64,000 bases of DNA, taken from contig OY720640.1 of the NCBI GenBank assembly GCA_963169105.1, positions 60,017,527-60,081,526 on the forward strand, written 5' to 3'. Within the stretch, counting starts at the first letter, position 1. Each line of letters starts with the position of its first letter. Position numbers and translations under genes: made by a program. Below are positions 53,895-64,000 of the stretch, in pieces. The stretch is from Ceriagrion tenellum (taxonomy: Eukaryota; Arthropoda; Insecta; Odonata; Coenagrionidae). The notes beneath the pieces were generated by a model. That model made no database searches and had not been told where the DNA came from. It saw nothing but the letters and a program-made list of their open reading frames with translations.

Positions 53895-54555
53895 TGTAAA
53901 TACTTTACTTAATATTTTAGAATTATGGTTCAGATGAAATAGTCCAATCAATGGTAACATTTTGGTAAATTAATTGTTTTTAAAGGATGTTTTGAAAAAA
54001 ATGTCGTAATTATTGTAAAAGTTATAATGGTAAGTTTAAAAACGCTGCAGGAAGTGACATGAGTTATGTAAAGAAGTCTGAACTCATTTGTATTTTTTAC
54101 TTTTCGTTTTCTGTAATGACTTCGTTTTTGTACGACAAAAATTTTCTATTGTGCACTGACCAGACTACTGAAAAACGTGGTCAGTAAATTTCCAAGGTTT
54201 TTTTTTGTTTTTTTTTTGTTACCAATTTTAAATGGTAGCTATATTTATGGCTGGAAATGAATTCATTAATTCATTCGATTTTTTTTTTTTTAGATATTCA
54301 ATTTTCCTTTATTGCATTTTTTTAAATCAGGACCTTCTAAGCCACATGGCTTGTCAGAAGGTTCCATAGAGTCATACCAGCGGCATGTTACATAGTGGAA
54401 AATAATATTAACATACATAAAACAGAACTCAAAACACATCTCATTGGAGAAGAGAAAAAAAAAAGAAAAACTTAAAAAACCTGTAACATGAATACATTTG
54501 CCATAGTATAACATAATATTGCAATGATATAAGTAAAAAAAATCACAAATGATCA
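53895..54555. other. AT-rich unassigned sequence
   Basis: T-rich runs lie at 54198-54220 and 54279-54291. The first part could be a LINE 3' UTR belonging to 53600-53890. Confidence 0.35.
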
Positions 54556-54559
54556 CAGA

Positions 54560-54690
54560 AATGTAACATAAGTACTGTCCTAAAACTTGCCAATCAGATG
54601 GTAGAATACTGGAATGATAGCATGTTGGTGATAGCCCGCGCCCTGATACACACCCTTGAGGTGGCTAGGAGGGCATAATGCCGATGTTGG
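54560..54690 (+). mobile_element. LINE 3' tail remnant
   Basis: The shared tail is recognisable: outer GCCCT/AGGGC, inner CACC/GGTG around CTTGA, then ATAATGCCGATG in place of the GTAGATG tail. It most resembles family C. Confidence 0.6.
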
Positions 54691-54699
54691 ACTCCAATT

Positions 54700-55130
54700 T
54701 CAATCACGAGCTTTTCATTAGTTCACCTAGTTTCGACCTTTCGCCCCTGGGATAATTACAATGAGATGCGCGAGAAATTCCTACTTTTCAAAAAAGTCCC
54801 GTTCTCGCCACATTCCTCTTTGGATTAATGACAATCCATCTCCGTTCCTGCGTTGCCACGGGCGTCGCGTGCATTGTGAAACGGTCATTCTCTCCCGGCA
54901 CTCTTCGAAAAAGTGATCCGTTTTGGGGAACCGGTGCGGATTGCGAATCACGAATGCGGATTCGGTGAATTTCCCGTCGACGCGAATGTGCGAATTCCAA
55001 TGCAAATCATTCATGCATGCTCTCGCGTGGCCTGTGTCCCCGTTGCGCATCAATTATTCCGTCTAGCAGTTCAAGGAATGAATGGATTGGATTGGATTTT
55101 TGGGGAGACGATCGACAGCTTAGGTCATTT
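54700..55130. other. GC-rich unassigned sequence
   Basis: Positions 54790-55060 are CpG-rich. Overlapping frames of 70-90 codons on both strands reflect composition. Confidence 0.35.
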
Positions 55131-55390
55131 GTGCCATAGGGGATAGGTAAGGTAGTAAGGGTGGATAGAAACCCGGCGTCAGCATTTGCCTGCTCTTAAC
55201 GAAAGGTGCCTAGGGGACCACGGCTTAACATCTCATCCGACAGACGGAGTACTGCACTTGAAGTGCCCTCCATAATAAATTCAAGCAGGGATCGGGTTTC
55301 CTCTGAAAAACATCTGCAGGGATTTGAACCCTGGCCGTCCGTATGGTTAGCCAGTACTCTAGCCACCACATCAACCCGATCCCCTCAAGG
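55130..55390 (-). mobile_element. tRNA-headed SINE
   Basis: The minus strand starts GGGGATCGGGTTGATGTGGT at about 55384 (A-box GTGGTGGCTAGAG). The B-box GGTTCAAATCC is at about 55320-55330, and the body GGAAACCCGATCCCTGC and GATGAGATGTTAAGCCG follows, with a tail of AATCCAATCCAATCC near 55090-55110. A 3' part of the same family is at 45735-45834 in the opposite orientation. The head does not form a full cloverleaf, so it is a retroposed element rather than a tRNA gene. Confidence 0.75.
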
Positions 55391-55647
55391 AATGAATGAA
55401 TCGGTGACAATTTCCCGAAACATGAGGAAGTGAATGGCAAGGATGCTGGCTGTCTCACCCGCCGATTGTGACTTTTTCTGTTTGAAAATTAATGATTCGC
55501 CATTCTTATTTTTTTCGCCTGTCAATTTTATGAGTCACTCATTTTATCTTAGCGCAAGCGGCAGATCGATATTTGCAGTGAAATTATCGTGAAAAAAATC
55601 TGAACGTGAAAATATAAATTCGAAAATACGCGGTTGTAGACGATTGT

Positions 55648-57225
55648 ACTTTGTGGAATTAAGACATAGTGAAAGAAAAATTCAATCATCCAAATCAATT
55701 ATTCGTCATCCAAATAAAGCCATTGCACCTGCACTTAACACATGACCTCTGAAGATGATTCGGTAACATCAAAGCCGGTCAGGTAGATTAATAAAAAGTG
55801 TGGAAAATACGAAGTCATATTTCATGTTATATAAATTCGAGTTTAACGGAAAAGTCTCTTTTATGCGATTGGCAGAACATGGCTTTCATTTCAAAAATGA
55901 AGGGTGGGGATTGATTTTATATGTAATAAATATTTCATTCATTTTTTAATTACGTTTTTAAATAAATAATTGCTTTTATTTTAACAGATTTCGTACTCCT
56001 CCCAGGTCAAGGTCGAGCATCACGCGCTCTCCCCGCCCCTAAGTGCAGTGGAGAGAGCGCGACCAAGCGAAAAACTGGGGTAGTGCTATAGTTATGCATT
56101 AGGAAATATGAAATTTTATGATTAAATTTCTCAAATATTACCTCACTTGCACAGAAACATGCTTCATTCGAGCTTAAAGCGTGCTTAGTAGTGCAAAATC
56201 GGAGTTCTTTGGCTCATTAAAAGCCGCTAATGTGCAAGCGATAATTCACTTCTCCACTCTTTATAGACGTGATCATCGTCTGTTACCTTCTCATAACGCA
56301 CAGCCATGTTTGTATTAAAAAAAGTCTTATCTCGATGGCAGTAAATGCCTTCTATTATGCCGTTGTACGTTCAAACTCTCCGATACCCTCGAGCCGAAAA
56401 TGACGGACGCGCTAGCAGACGACGAAGTTGACCGTACTTTCTTTATACAGAACTTTAGGGAGTACTTCGATAGAGAGCATGCTAGCATGCGATACAAGGG
56501 GTAGTATTACTAGTAATTAGTATTACTTGTACTATTCGTTCTAAAACACCGCGAGATTCTGATTCACGCAGAAAACAAAATCATCGCAAGAAAACAAGAA
56601 TTTTCAAGCGAGATGAGACGATGGTGATTGCTGTCATTCATTGAATACGTACAAAATCTAGGAAGAATGAATTTCGGTTTTGGAAATGTTGGATTTTTTT
56701 AAGCGAGATTTTTCCTCAATAATAATAGTGACCATGTTCATATTGCATTTCTTTCATTTGGTTGCTGTACTTATCATGAAGTCAACATTTGAATGTACCA
56801 ATTACTCAAAAATATGGTTTTATATGACCAATTATGGCCCGTTGAAAGAACATGTAGTTATGGAAATTCAAACATGGCGGGTGAATTGTTTGAAGAATTT
56901 GCCATGAGAAAAATTCGGCCTGGACCGGGAATCGAACCACGGACCTTTGGTTTTCCGGACCAATGCGCAGACCACTACGCTATCCAGGCTTCCTAATTCT
57001 CATGGCAATTTTGGTGGATATAAGGCAACTAGATCTTAGGCCCTTGCGGTCCATCAAAGATGGCAACGCTATGGAATTTCTAATTCTTAATTTTTGATGT
57101 TACAGCATCATCTTCAGAAATCCTGTGTTAAGTGCAGGTGCAATGGCTTTATTTGGATGACGAATAATTGATTTGGATGATTGAATTTTTCCTTTACTGT
57201 GTCTAAATTCCACAAAGTTATAGTT
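55648..57225. mobile_element. Large inverted pair of Penelope-type 3' modules
   Basis: About 130 bp at 55648-55775 (CATCCAAATCAATTATTCG, CATTGCACCTGCACTTAACA, TCTGAAGATGAT) is repeated in inverted orientation at 57085-57225, at roughly 90 percent similarity. The CTGAAGATGAT...ACATCAAA module resembles the PLE-type 3' motif in the 45.9-kb palindrome. About 1.3 kb lies between, including a tRNA-like unit. No ORF with known motifs is present. Confidence 0.65.
56899..57008 (-). repeat. tRNA-like unit flanked by 12-bp inverted repeats
   Basis: The minus strand from about 56991 reads A-GCCTGG at the acceptor, B-box GGTTCGATTCC and closing CCAGGC. The anticodon arm is TTGGT/ACCAA with loop CCGGAAA (GGA, Ser-like, with C instead of T before the anticodon). 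The T stem is weak, no terminator follows, and it is probably not a functional tRNA. The unit lies exactly between TTGCCATGAGAA (56899-56910) and TTCTCATGGCAA (56997-57008), a perfect inverted repeat. Confidence 0.65.
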
Positions 57226-57229
57226 ATGG

Positions 57230-58005
57230 AATCAATAGTAATGAGATCCATAAAGTTGTAGATCTCATAATTAGATTCGGGTTGAAGGAATACATCTATT
57301 AGTTACATAACTTATTTACCAATAGTTAATAGATTCGAATATTTGATCTAATCTTCTTCCGCCGAATATAAATTATAAAATTTCAGCCTATGAATAATCG
57401 CTAATGCACATAACAGTTAGTCAGCTAGAGTAATCATGCTGGTCATCTGTCTCAAAGCAACTCTTTAATCTAGTAATTAAGTCTCCAAGCGGTTCATCGC
57501 GCATTTGCCGTATTGGCTACTTATGGAACTCATTACTCAATGCCATAAGTTATGAAACTAATAAACTTATCGAATGTTTCTGCAACACTTATTGAATGTT
57601 TTTCATGGCTTATGGGTCTCATTAGTGTATGAAATATTATGTGTCGTTCCTGCAACTAACCATAAGACTCTTATTAAGCTACTAACGAAGCATGAATTAA
57701 TATTTTGCTTAACTCATTTTTTTCGTCGCACAGCGTAAACATAATCTAAATCCGTGATTTTTTTGTGATTTCGTTAAAATTACCTGGGTAAGTGATTGAT
57801 TTGTATTTATTAATAGTTGATAATGAATGCAAGATACGCTTTCCTGAACTTCTGATGAGATTAAAGCGTTAGAGATTGCGGATTTATGAATAAAGTCACC
57901 GTGGAGCGCATACTCGCATAATTTTCAATGGCAAATGGCTGGAATTTATTGGGAAATTACTCGTGATGTGGGAAGTGGCTAATTTTTAGTCTTTATTGGT
58001 CACCA
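57230..58005. other. Unassigned AT-rich sequence
   Basis: No gene or named repeat is recognised. Confidence 0.4.
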
Positions 58006-58007
58006 TC

Positions 58008-58540
58008 ATCAGTCGTTCATTCCCAAGATTGGTTTACTGCAGCCCGCCATCCTTCCCTATCTAATGCTCGGTCCCTTATTTCCTGGTAGCTTTTCCTCTT
58101 TATATGTACTTTCCTCTCTATTTGGTCCATGAACTTATTTCTGGGTCTTCCTCTGGGGACCTTTCTCTCTATTATGCCTTTAATTATGTTCTTCACTAAA
58201 CCATCGTGTCTTAGTGTCCAATCCATCTGGTTCTTGTTTTCTCAATGGTGTTCCATATGGTCCTTTCCTCTTCCATTCTTCTGTACACTTCATGTTTTCT
58301 TATTTTGTCCGTCCACTTTATCTTCAGCATCCTCCTCCAGCACCAGGTTTCGAAGGCATCTAGTCTTCCCTGGTCTACATATCCGATGATCCATCCTTCC
58401 GATCCATTGAGTGCATGTATGTTGTTACATTGTTTCCTCCCTCTAGTTTACCTTCAGTTATGTTCTTCACAAACCCATTGTGCCGCGGGGTGTATCCTAC
58501 CCATCTTGTTCTTCTTTTCTGTGTAGTGTTCCATATCTCA
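58008..58540 (-). pseudogene. RTE-like LINE C-terminal relic, rearranged
   Basis: The minus frame 58226-58017 reads R-H-D-G-L-V-K-N-I-I-K-G, then K-V-P-R-G-R-P-R-N-K-F-M-D-Q, and ends R-A-A-V-N-Q-S. It is a clean 69-codon C-terminus. Upstream pieces follow to about 58400. The segment 58430-58530 repeats the TTCTTCACAAACCCATTGTG region again, so part of the element is duplicated or a second copy abuts it. Confidence 0.8.
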
Positions 58541-58564
58541 GAGTAAATAGCCTAATATCTCCTC

Positions 58565-59225
58565 TTAAACTTGAGGGTCCTCAGTGCGCCTTAATAGAAA
58601 TAATTCAGTCGAAATACACACAAAAATTATCACTATGACTAAAATGTGCCGTAATGATAGTCTCGTTACTGTGACTGACATCTTGCAAAAACTAGATTTG
58701 GAATCGCTATCAGACCGTCGATTGAAAATTAGACTCAATCTTTTAAGTAAATTCAAAACAAAGGTATTTTCAGAAGAAATATCCAATATCTCACGAAATC
58801 CAACACACTGCGTTAGATCAGATCATGAGAATAAAATAAGGGAAATAGATTGTAGAACAGTTAGTTTTAAAATGTCGTTTATCCCGCGATCGTTAAGAGA
58901 CCATAATGGCTGCGTTGAGATTAGAAGTAGGTTAGTTGACAGGTAGTGTAGCTGATTAATTCATATGCCCCGTACTGCATGTTTTTAAATCTGCCGATTA
59001 GTGCTAACACCATGTTTTGCATGTTCCCTGCATGACTCTTGTGTCACGTTTACGTTACACAATTATTTTAGTTATTAATTAGATGATTTCTGTACCATTT
59101 ATAGCATACCGATAGTGCGGTGCTTGTTGGTGAAAGTGAACTTCTTCACTGTAGTTCATGTTGATGATAAGTCACCTCCTTCCAAACACCCTTGTGGTGG
59201 CTAGCAGGGTAATAAGTCGATATAG
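58565..59225 (+). mobile_element. LINE family C, 3' fragment
   Basis: The 120-codon frame at 58584-58946 reads L-D-L-E-S-L-S-D-R-R-L-K-I-R-L-N-L-L-S-K-F, then I-S-R-N-P-T-H, and ends M-S-F-I-P-R-S-L-R-D-H-N-G-C. It parallels the last about 80 residues of LINE A ORF2. The 3' UTR matches 4405-4640 on the opposite strand, followed by inner stem CACC/GGTG, GCAGGG and ATATAGATG. Confidence 0.85.
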
Positions 59226-60055
59226 ATGAAATCCCAGGTGAAAAAATGGCAAACGTAGGTTCCCCCCCCCCCGAAATCACGTGACCTTCCCCCACCCCGA
59301 CGATTTCAATCTTGACCATGCGCAGGAACGCAAAATCGCTCTCCCCTATCTTTACTCCGAGTTCCATATGTTCCTTGAAAGGTTTAAGCCTGCCAAAGGG
59401 GCGTGTCAAGGTCGATTGGCAACTGGGTGGAGTGCGGAAACGTTGAGCGGCCGGGAATTGGCCCGGAGGCCACAACTTATACCCGGGTGAGCGTGCCGTG
59501 GCGGCCGCTGTGTTGACACTCGGAATCACCCGAGTTCCTCTCCGCTCTGGTAAGCGCTTCGTAAATATCTTCTGGGGAGTCCCAATTAGTCCGTGAGATA
59601 GTCTCGCATCCTCTTCACCCAATCTCGTCACTTCGTTCTTCGCCCCTCCCCTGGCCTTCTATGCTCGGGATTAGTTGAGCACAGCTAAGAGGTAGCCCCG
59701 GTAATGTTGGGTCTGCACGCTGCTTAATTAAGGGTTTCTTTCATGAAAGAAAGGAGTTTCATGGAGCGGACTTTCGTAGTTTGAGCATCGTCCATTTTGT
59801 TTGAAGAGAGCAATTTTTTGATAAGAGTTACTGGCGTAGTCTGCTGATTAAGGTATTTTAGAAAATGTAAAGGACCACCTCTAATTGCCTTTTATGGGTG
59901 AAGGTCCCGATATAATATCACGAATTTATTCATTAGCGCGGAATACATGCTATCTCTCCTAATTTTATCCAGGAAGCCTATTCCCTATCTTACCCTTATC
60001 CGATACTATAAAAATTGGAATATTTGAAATGTTTTAGTAAAATACTAAATGATTT
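59226..60055. other. GC-rich unassigned patch
   Basis: Positions 59240-59700 are GC- and CpG-rich, with a C12 homopolymer-like run near 59263. The 161-codon minus frame at 59146-59631 crosses the LINE C tail and the C run. It has no motif and is judged accidental. Confidence 0.4.
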
Positions 60056-60059
60056 TTGG

Positions 60060-60396
60060 ATCAGCACAAAAGAAGAGTTGATGGGGAGTCAAGAAAATGT
60101 AGAATCAAATATACTGATAAATTAAGAAACAGTAGTCCTCTTTACAATCACCAAGAACCAGATGGTTAGGTCACAATGCGCATGGCAAGGATGATTTGGA
60201 CGAAGCGAAATCATAAATGGCCACGAATTAGTAATAGTACCACCTTTATCTCTCTAAGAGCTGTGAAACATTATATAGTGTGGTAGAAGACATTAGATTG
60301 AAGTTGTGAAGCACTATATAGATAGAAGATGGGTGAGAACCGTTGAAGAGGCCAAAATCCAGTCGTAGCAGCAGCTTCCAACGAAGAAGCAGAAGA
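60060..60396 (+). pseudogene. Possible LINE C-terminal relic
   Basis: Short translated pieces such as R-T-R-W-L-G-H-N-A-H-G-K-D and R-R-W-V-R-T-V-E-E-A-K-I-Q have the look of LINE C-terminal tails. Stops and frameshifts are frequent. It abuts MITE M copy 3. Confidence 0.4.
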
Positions 60397-60948
60397 TTGA
60401 GGTAGTTGGACCGAGACAGTTCCCTAGTCGTAATGGAGAACGTATTCGTTATAATACGTTTTCATTTCATCAGCTGTAGGAAGCATGAATAAAATATTGA
60501 ATTATTAATAGCGCAATTATATACTTTAATGTGACGCAAGTTCTGAGTATTAAAATAAAAATATCAACATAAGTCTTTAACTTGAATCTTTTTTTCGCGT
60601 GTCACGTTTGAAACTCGGAATGTTTCTTGTGATCCTGAAAAAATTACTGTGGTGACAATATGATTAATTTTCACAAATAATTGATAAAATATAAAACTAC
60701 ACACTGTTAATTTTTGACGATATCTAGGTGTTGGAAATTCCTAATTATTTAGATAATGTTTCTCTGGAGTGCATACACGTGCCATTTCCCATTTTGAAAG
60801 GCTGGTATTTTTCATCAAAAACCTCGGAAAGTAGTTCGGTAAGGGGCTGATATTTTGATATCTTCGGAAGGGTGAGCTATTTTTCTTTAAAACGATACCA
60901 ACTTCATTGATTTATAGGTGAAATGATATTTCGCTCAAACTACCTGAA
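60397..60948. mobile_element. MITE family M, copy 3
   Basis: It starts TTGAGGTAGTTGGACCGAGA and ends CGCTCAAACTACCTGAA. It matches copies 1 and 2 along its length, including TCATCAGCTGTAGGAAGCAT and TTTCTCTGGAGTGCATACAC. The terminal TTAA is altered to TTGA and TGAA. There is no ORF. Confidence 0.8.
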
Positions 60949-60949
60949 G

Positions 60950-62330
60950 TGTTCAGTGTTTGAAAAACGCTTCTTGTCTAAATTCCGTTGTCTCTGTTCT
61001 ATGACGATGGCGTTAAACGTGAAAGGGAATCTGGATAGTTTTTCCATTGAGTGGTTAATTTTGTGCCGCCAAATCCCCTGCGCCCCTACATTCCTTCTTG
61101 CTCTGATCCCGAAAGCGGAGATAACTCGGGGAAATGTCAAAGCCTTTCCTTTTTGTGGAGCGCATCGGTCGGTTTCGTCCTTAAATGTCACGCCCGCGGC
61201 GGCGGCTGTCGCGTAATCCTCTCTTGGGTGCGAAATATCTCCCCGCTCCTCATTCCCTTAAGAGTTTCCGATCGAGCGGAGGCGGTGCTTTTGATCATGC
61301 TTCAGTAATATTATGCTATGCTCGAATTTTTCATACGTTCCGAGAGAACAAGAGGATAGGCTGTTTTGCATGGGAATTAACTTGCGGATAATCATGGATA
61401 AATTCCTTTCATGCCTGGCGTAAAACGGGAAATTCCACGCATGAGAAACCTTTGGCGTTGTCATTTGAGTAAAATTAGAGCAGACTCGTTCTGTTTTTGA
61501 TCGGATGATGGAAGCGCACGTCGTCCATCTTGGTTGATTTCATCGAGTAAATCATCAATGCCATTGAAGTACTGCGTTTTTTTTGTAAAATACTGTCTGT
61601 TACAGTTAAGTTCAAATTTACATCATATGAGATACTGATTCCGGCGTAAATCAATGGAAATCCGTGATGTTCTTCATAATGAAAAGGTAATTTGGTCGGA
61701 TTCCACACTTTATTTTCTCTCACCGACCCAGGTTTCGACAAATTATGCCATTTTCAAGGCACTCCTTCATGCATTCCTTCTTCTCCTGCCATTAGTTTTG
61801 GAATCTTACTTTTTTCACTCCACCATTAATCCTCAGTGTCTCATCGACGTAATTCTTGTAGGAAGTGTGACAAAACAGACTCCCAATTGCCAATCGAGGA
61901 TTTTATATTTGTTTATTACGAAAGTTTGAAGGGATGGCTTCCGCCATCGGCGATGTCATAGGCCTGCAATCATTCGTTATTGGTTCTGTTTTTCATCGCT
62001 AATCATTAAAAATAGCCTTTGTTATCATCCGCTCATACTCTTCCTTACGTCCATTTACCCTAATGTCATCCAATTATCACATGTAGTCATCCGGCCGAAG
62101 ATTTGGTCGCGGCCGTTCTTCATTCAACTCTCCTCTCTGCCGACCGCGTCCATCCGACATTACTGTTTACTTTAACGTCCTTAGGGATTTCATTAATGCA
62201 TTGCATTTCTGATCTTCCCCTTAAAGTCATGTATTTCATAACTCATTTTTTATGTCGGCTACCCTTTTATGGAACTCCTTGCTGTTGCATATAAAAAATC
62301 CCTCCTCCCTTCGTCTATTTTTAGAAATTG
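60950..62330. other. Unassigned sequence
   Basis: Positions 61050-61290 are GC-rich. Several frames of 68-97 codons overlap on both strands. No gene or repeat is recognised. Confidence 0.4.
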
Positions 62331-62339
62331 TTTTTTATT

Positions 62340-62805
62340 TATTGAAGGAAGAACAATTCCTAGTGATATAAACATGTTTCATCACTTGTGATGTTTTTAT
62401 CTTAGTTAATTTCGTTTTGGGAGTAGATGAGTAATGAGTATTTTCTGAGTCTATGTGAATTAAAAATTCTATCATTATTGTTATTACAATTTTTTTGCTT
62501 CTTTATTCCATTTGTTAAATTGCTTACTCTGTTATTTACAAATATTGATATTAAGTTAAATGCTAAAATGTTGACTGTTCTCTTTTATTTATTGTTCATT
62601 TTCGCTTTTTCCTGTATTTTTGTTCCTTCCTCTAAATTCTTTATTTGCATACATTTTTTACATATAAAAGTTTATTTTATTCATAATTATCAATCATCTC
62701 AATGTTCTAATTTATTCGAGAGTTCTTTTCTTTTATTCCGTGTTTTTCTTCTTACGGAGCAGTGATTCAGAACAATAAATCTTATTCATTCATTCATTCA
62801 TGATT
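62340..62805 (+). mobile_element. Possible LINE 3' UTR
   Basis: An AT-rich stretch ends with GAACAATAAATCTTATTC followed by ATTC repeats (62777-62801). An AATAAA box touching a tetranucleotide tail suggests a retroelement 3' end. The 112-codon hydrophobic frame inside reflects T-rich composition. Confidence 0.35.
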
Positions 62806-63119
62806 CCTCCAATTTCTTTCTCTTTCTTCTAATGCTTTGCTTTTGGCAGTTGAGTCGCAAAATGTCTTTTAAGTTCATTTTTACTTCCTCGCAGAGTTTT
62901 CATTTCTTTTCCCTTCAGCTCTTCGTACAATTTACTTGTTGATTTCTTTAAACTAGGAACTTAGGATTTCTGGGTAGCGTCTGTGCATTAGCCCGGAAAG
63001 ACAAAGATGCGTGTTCGTGGATTTTTTTTCCCGCGTAAATTACTAGGTTTTTTAAACCGAAATCGCTTCTATTGTATGGACCGGACCCTTTTCTTCTAGA
63101 AAAAAAAACTGGTAATTTT

Positions 63120-63262
63120 TCCATGATCGAATTTCCAACGAGGGGATTGAACCGGGTAGATCCTCGCAGAGAGATACAAGCGAGCGGGCCTCAACCTCAC
63201 TGATTGTGATAGTAATTATTCGACTATCGAGGGGAAGAAAATTGCAACCATAAAAATATATC
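63120..63262. repeat. tRNA-like dispersed repeat, copy 2
   Basis: It matches 46640-46770 over GATTGAACCGGG, GATCCTCGC, GCGAGCGGGCCTCAACC and GAAAATTGCAACC. It also carries CGAATTTCCAACGA just before, a word found in the array units at 47195 and 47726. So the same compound repeat is represented at both loci. Confidence 0.6.
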
Positions 63263-63825
63263 CGTGCTAATATATAAAAATGTAATGGTGCCTCTTTATC
63301 TGTCTGTTGCTCCATCACTCAAAACTACTAAGCCAATTGAGCTCAAATTTGGCATGTAGACACAAAAGTCATCTTTTTGTAACATATTCTATATTAAAAA
63401 TGCCTGTAGGGCCCCCGAGTACCCCCTCCAGTAGTCCATGATAAGTATTCGGTTCGGTGAAGTGGTTTCATTTTTTTGCTTTTTAAAAGTACTTTCGCAC
63501 AAGATAGAAGGTTGGTATTTTCTTTATCGGATGGCTGAATAAATGAAGTTGCTTATTCTTTCAATCGATTTTCTTTTACGCTTCGTATTTGTCTAAAATG
63601 CAATTTTTTAAGCGAAATTTCCTGCATTTTTCGCTGAAATTAACAATTGCATAATTCCATGACAACCAGGGATTTGATTTTCAAGGAATATTCACGCCCC
63701 TAGCATTTAATTATCACATTTTCCTGCAGGCCTATGATAGCACGTAGGAATAAAATCTGTATAAGAAAGGTCCAAAGTCCCCAGGGCCCCATCATAGATT
63801 GCTTCGCGGGGTAATCGATAAATTC
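63263..63825 (+). mobile_element. Possible Helitron-like non-autonomous element
   Basis: Similarity to the 46.7-kb repeat stops where TCCGTGCTAATATATAAAAA begins. This resembles common insect Helitron 5' ends (TC...CTAATAT). It is followed by ACTCAAAACTACTAAGCCAA and TTTGGCATGTAGA, a phrase often seen in such elements. A GCTTCGCGGGG word near 63803 could belong to a terminal hairpin. No CTRR terminus is obvious. Confidence 0.35.
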
Positions 63826-64000
63826 AATGCATATTTACTATAGAAAGAGGACCAAGAGTCACTCACCTCTCCGTGCACCGGGAAAACGGTCAGCGTGTCT
63901 ACTACAACGAACACAACGCACAAGATAGGTTACGAAATCCTCAAATGATCACGCTGACAGTTTTCATCAGGCTTTGTGGTTTTCATAGAAAATAAATTCA

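Noticed and set aside
56915..56993. Functional tRNA-Ser (GGA)
   Set aside because: The base before the anticodon is C rather than T, the T and D stems are weak, and there is no T-run terminator; treated as a tRNA-like repeat.
59146..59631. 161-codon minus-strand frame
   Set aside because: It crosses the LINE C tail and a run of C residues, has no domain, and lies in GC-rich DNA where long frames arise by chance.
62427..62765. 112-codon hydrophobic frame that could be read as a membrane protein
   Set aside because: T-rich DNA yields Phe/Leu/Ile frames; it sits in what looks like a retroelement 3' UTR.

Overview
The window is eukaryotic, animal and most likely arthropod DNA. It is AT-rich and made almost entirely of transposable-element debris and simple or tandem repeats. 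I find no convincing host protein-coding exon. The evidence is several lineages of non-LTR retrotransposon (LINE), a Penelope-like element, tRNA-derived short repeats, TIR-bearing MITEs, and one canonical nuclear tRNA-Asn gene. I cannot name the species. The ORFs outside the transposons are short, lack family motifs and mostly overlap low-complexity sequence, so I do not list them as genes.

The dominant component is a CR1/Jockey-type LINE complex. One copy (35610-38727, minus) carries an intact 926-codon endonuclease/reverse transcriptase ORF and is flanked by a near-perfect 12-bp target-site duplication, so it is young. About a dozen 5'-truncated relatives lie at 6.0-6.8, 8.7, 13.4-13.9, 14.9-16.5, 23.9-24.2, 25.1-25.8, 28.5-29.3, 40.4-41.9 and 52.0-52.4 kb. 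Two more divergent families (called B and C here) lie at 33.5-34.8 and 42.5-43.3 kb, and at 4.4-4.8 and 58.6-59.2 kb. All share a short 3' hairpin followed by a GTAGAT-type tail. Fragments of RTE-like LINE C-termini fill much of the rest (2.7-3.7, 18.4-19.1, 35.1, 43.3, 49.4, 51, 58 kb).

Other features by position: a 284-bp tandem pair (1-490); a LINE split by a small inverted-repeat element (2.7-3.7 kb); a 2,072-bp tandem duplication, identical wherever compared (6591-10734); a TA/TTAA-flanked MITE family (11.2, 18.7, 22.7, 60.4 kb); a Tigger-like MITE (20.0 kb) and tRNA-Asn (20.8 kb); a Penelope-like element with a 17-bp target duplication (30.9-32.5 kb); a juxtaposed 3'/5' splice-site motif like a recursive-splicing point (39300/39301); a fold-back element (40.0 kb) with relatives at 45.3 and 52 kb; a perfect 92-bp-arm palindrome inserted into a SINE (45.8-46.1 kb); a three-unit tandem array of about 520 bp (46.7-48.1 kb); a BED zinc-finger remnant of hAT type (48.7 kb); a tRNA-headed SINE (55.2 kb); an inverted pair enclosing a tRNA-like unit that has its own 12-bp inverted repeats (55.6-57.2 kb); and a Helitron-like stretch (63.3-63.8 kb).

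The genes here do not form a pathway. The biology is insertion history: nested insertions can be ordered in time at 3.2, 18.8, 42.5, 45.8 and 52.0 kb. The window is compatible with a large intron or an intergenic region. The recursive-splice-like motif is the only hint favouring a plus-strand intron.
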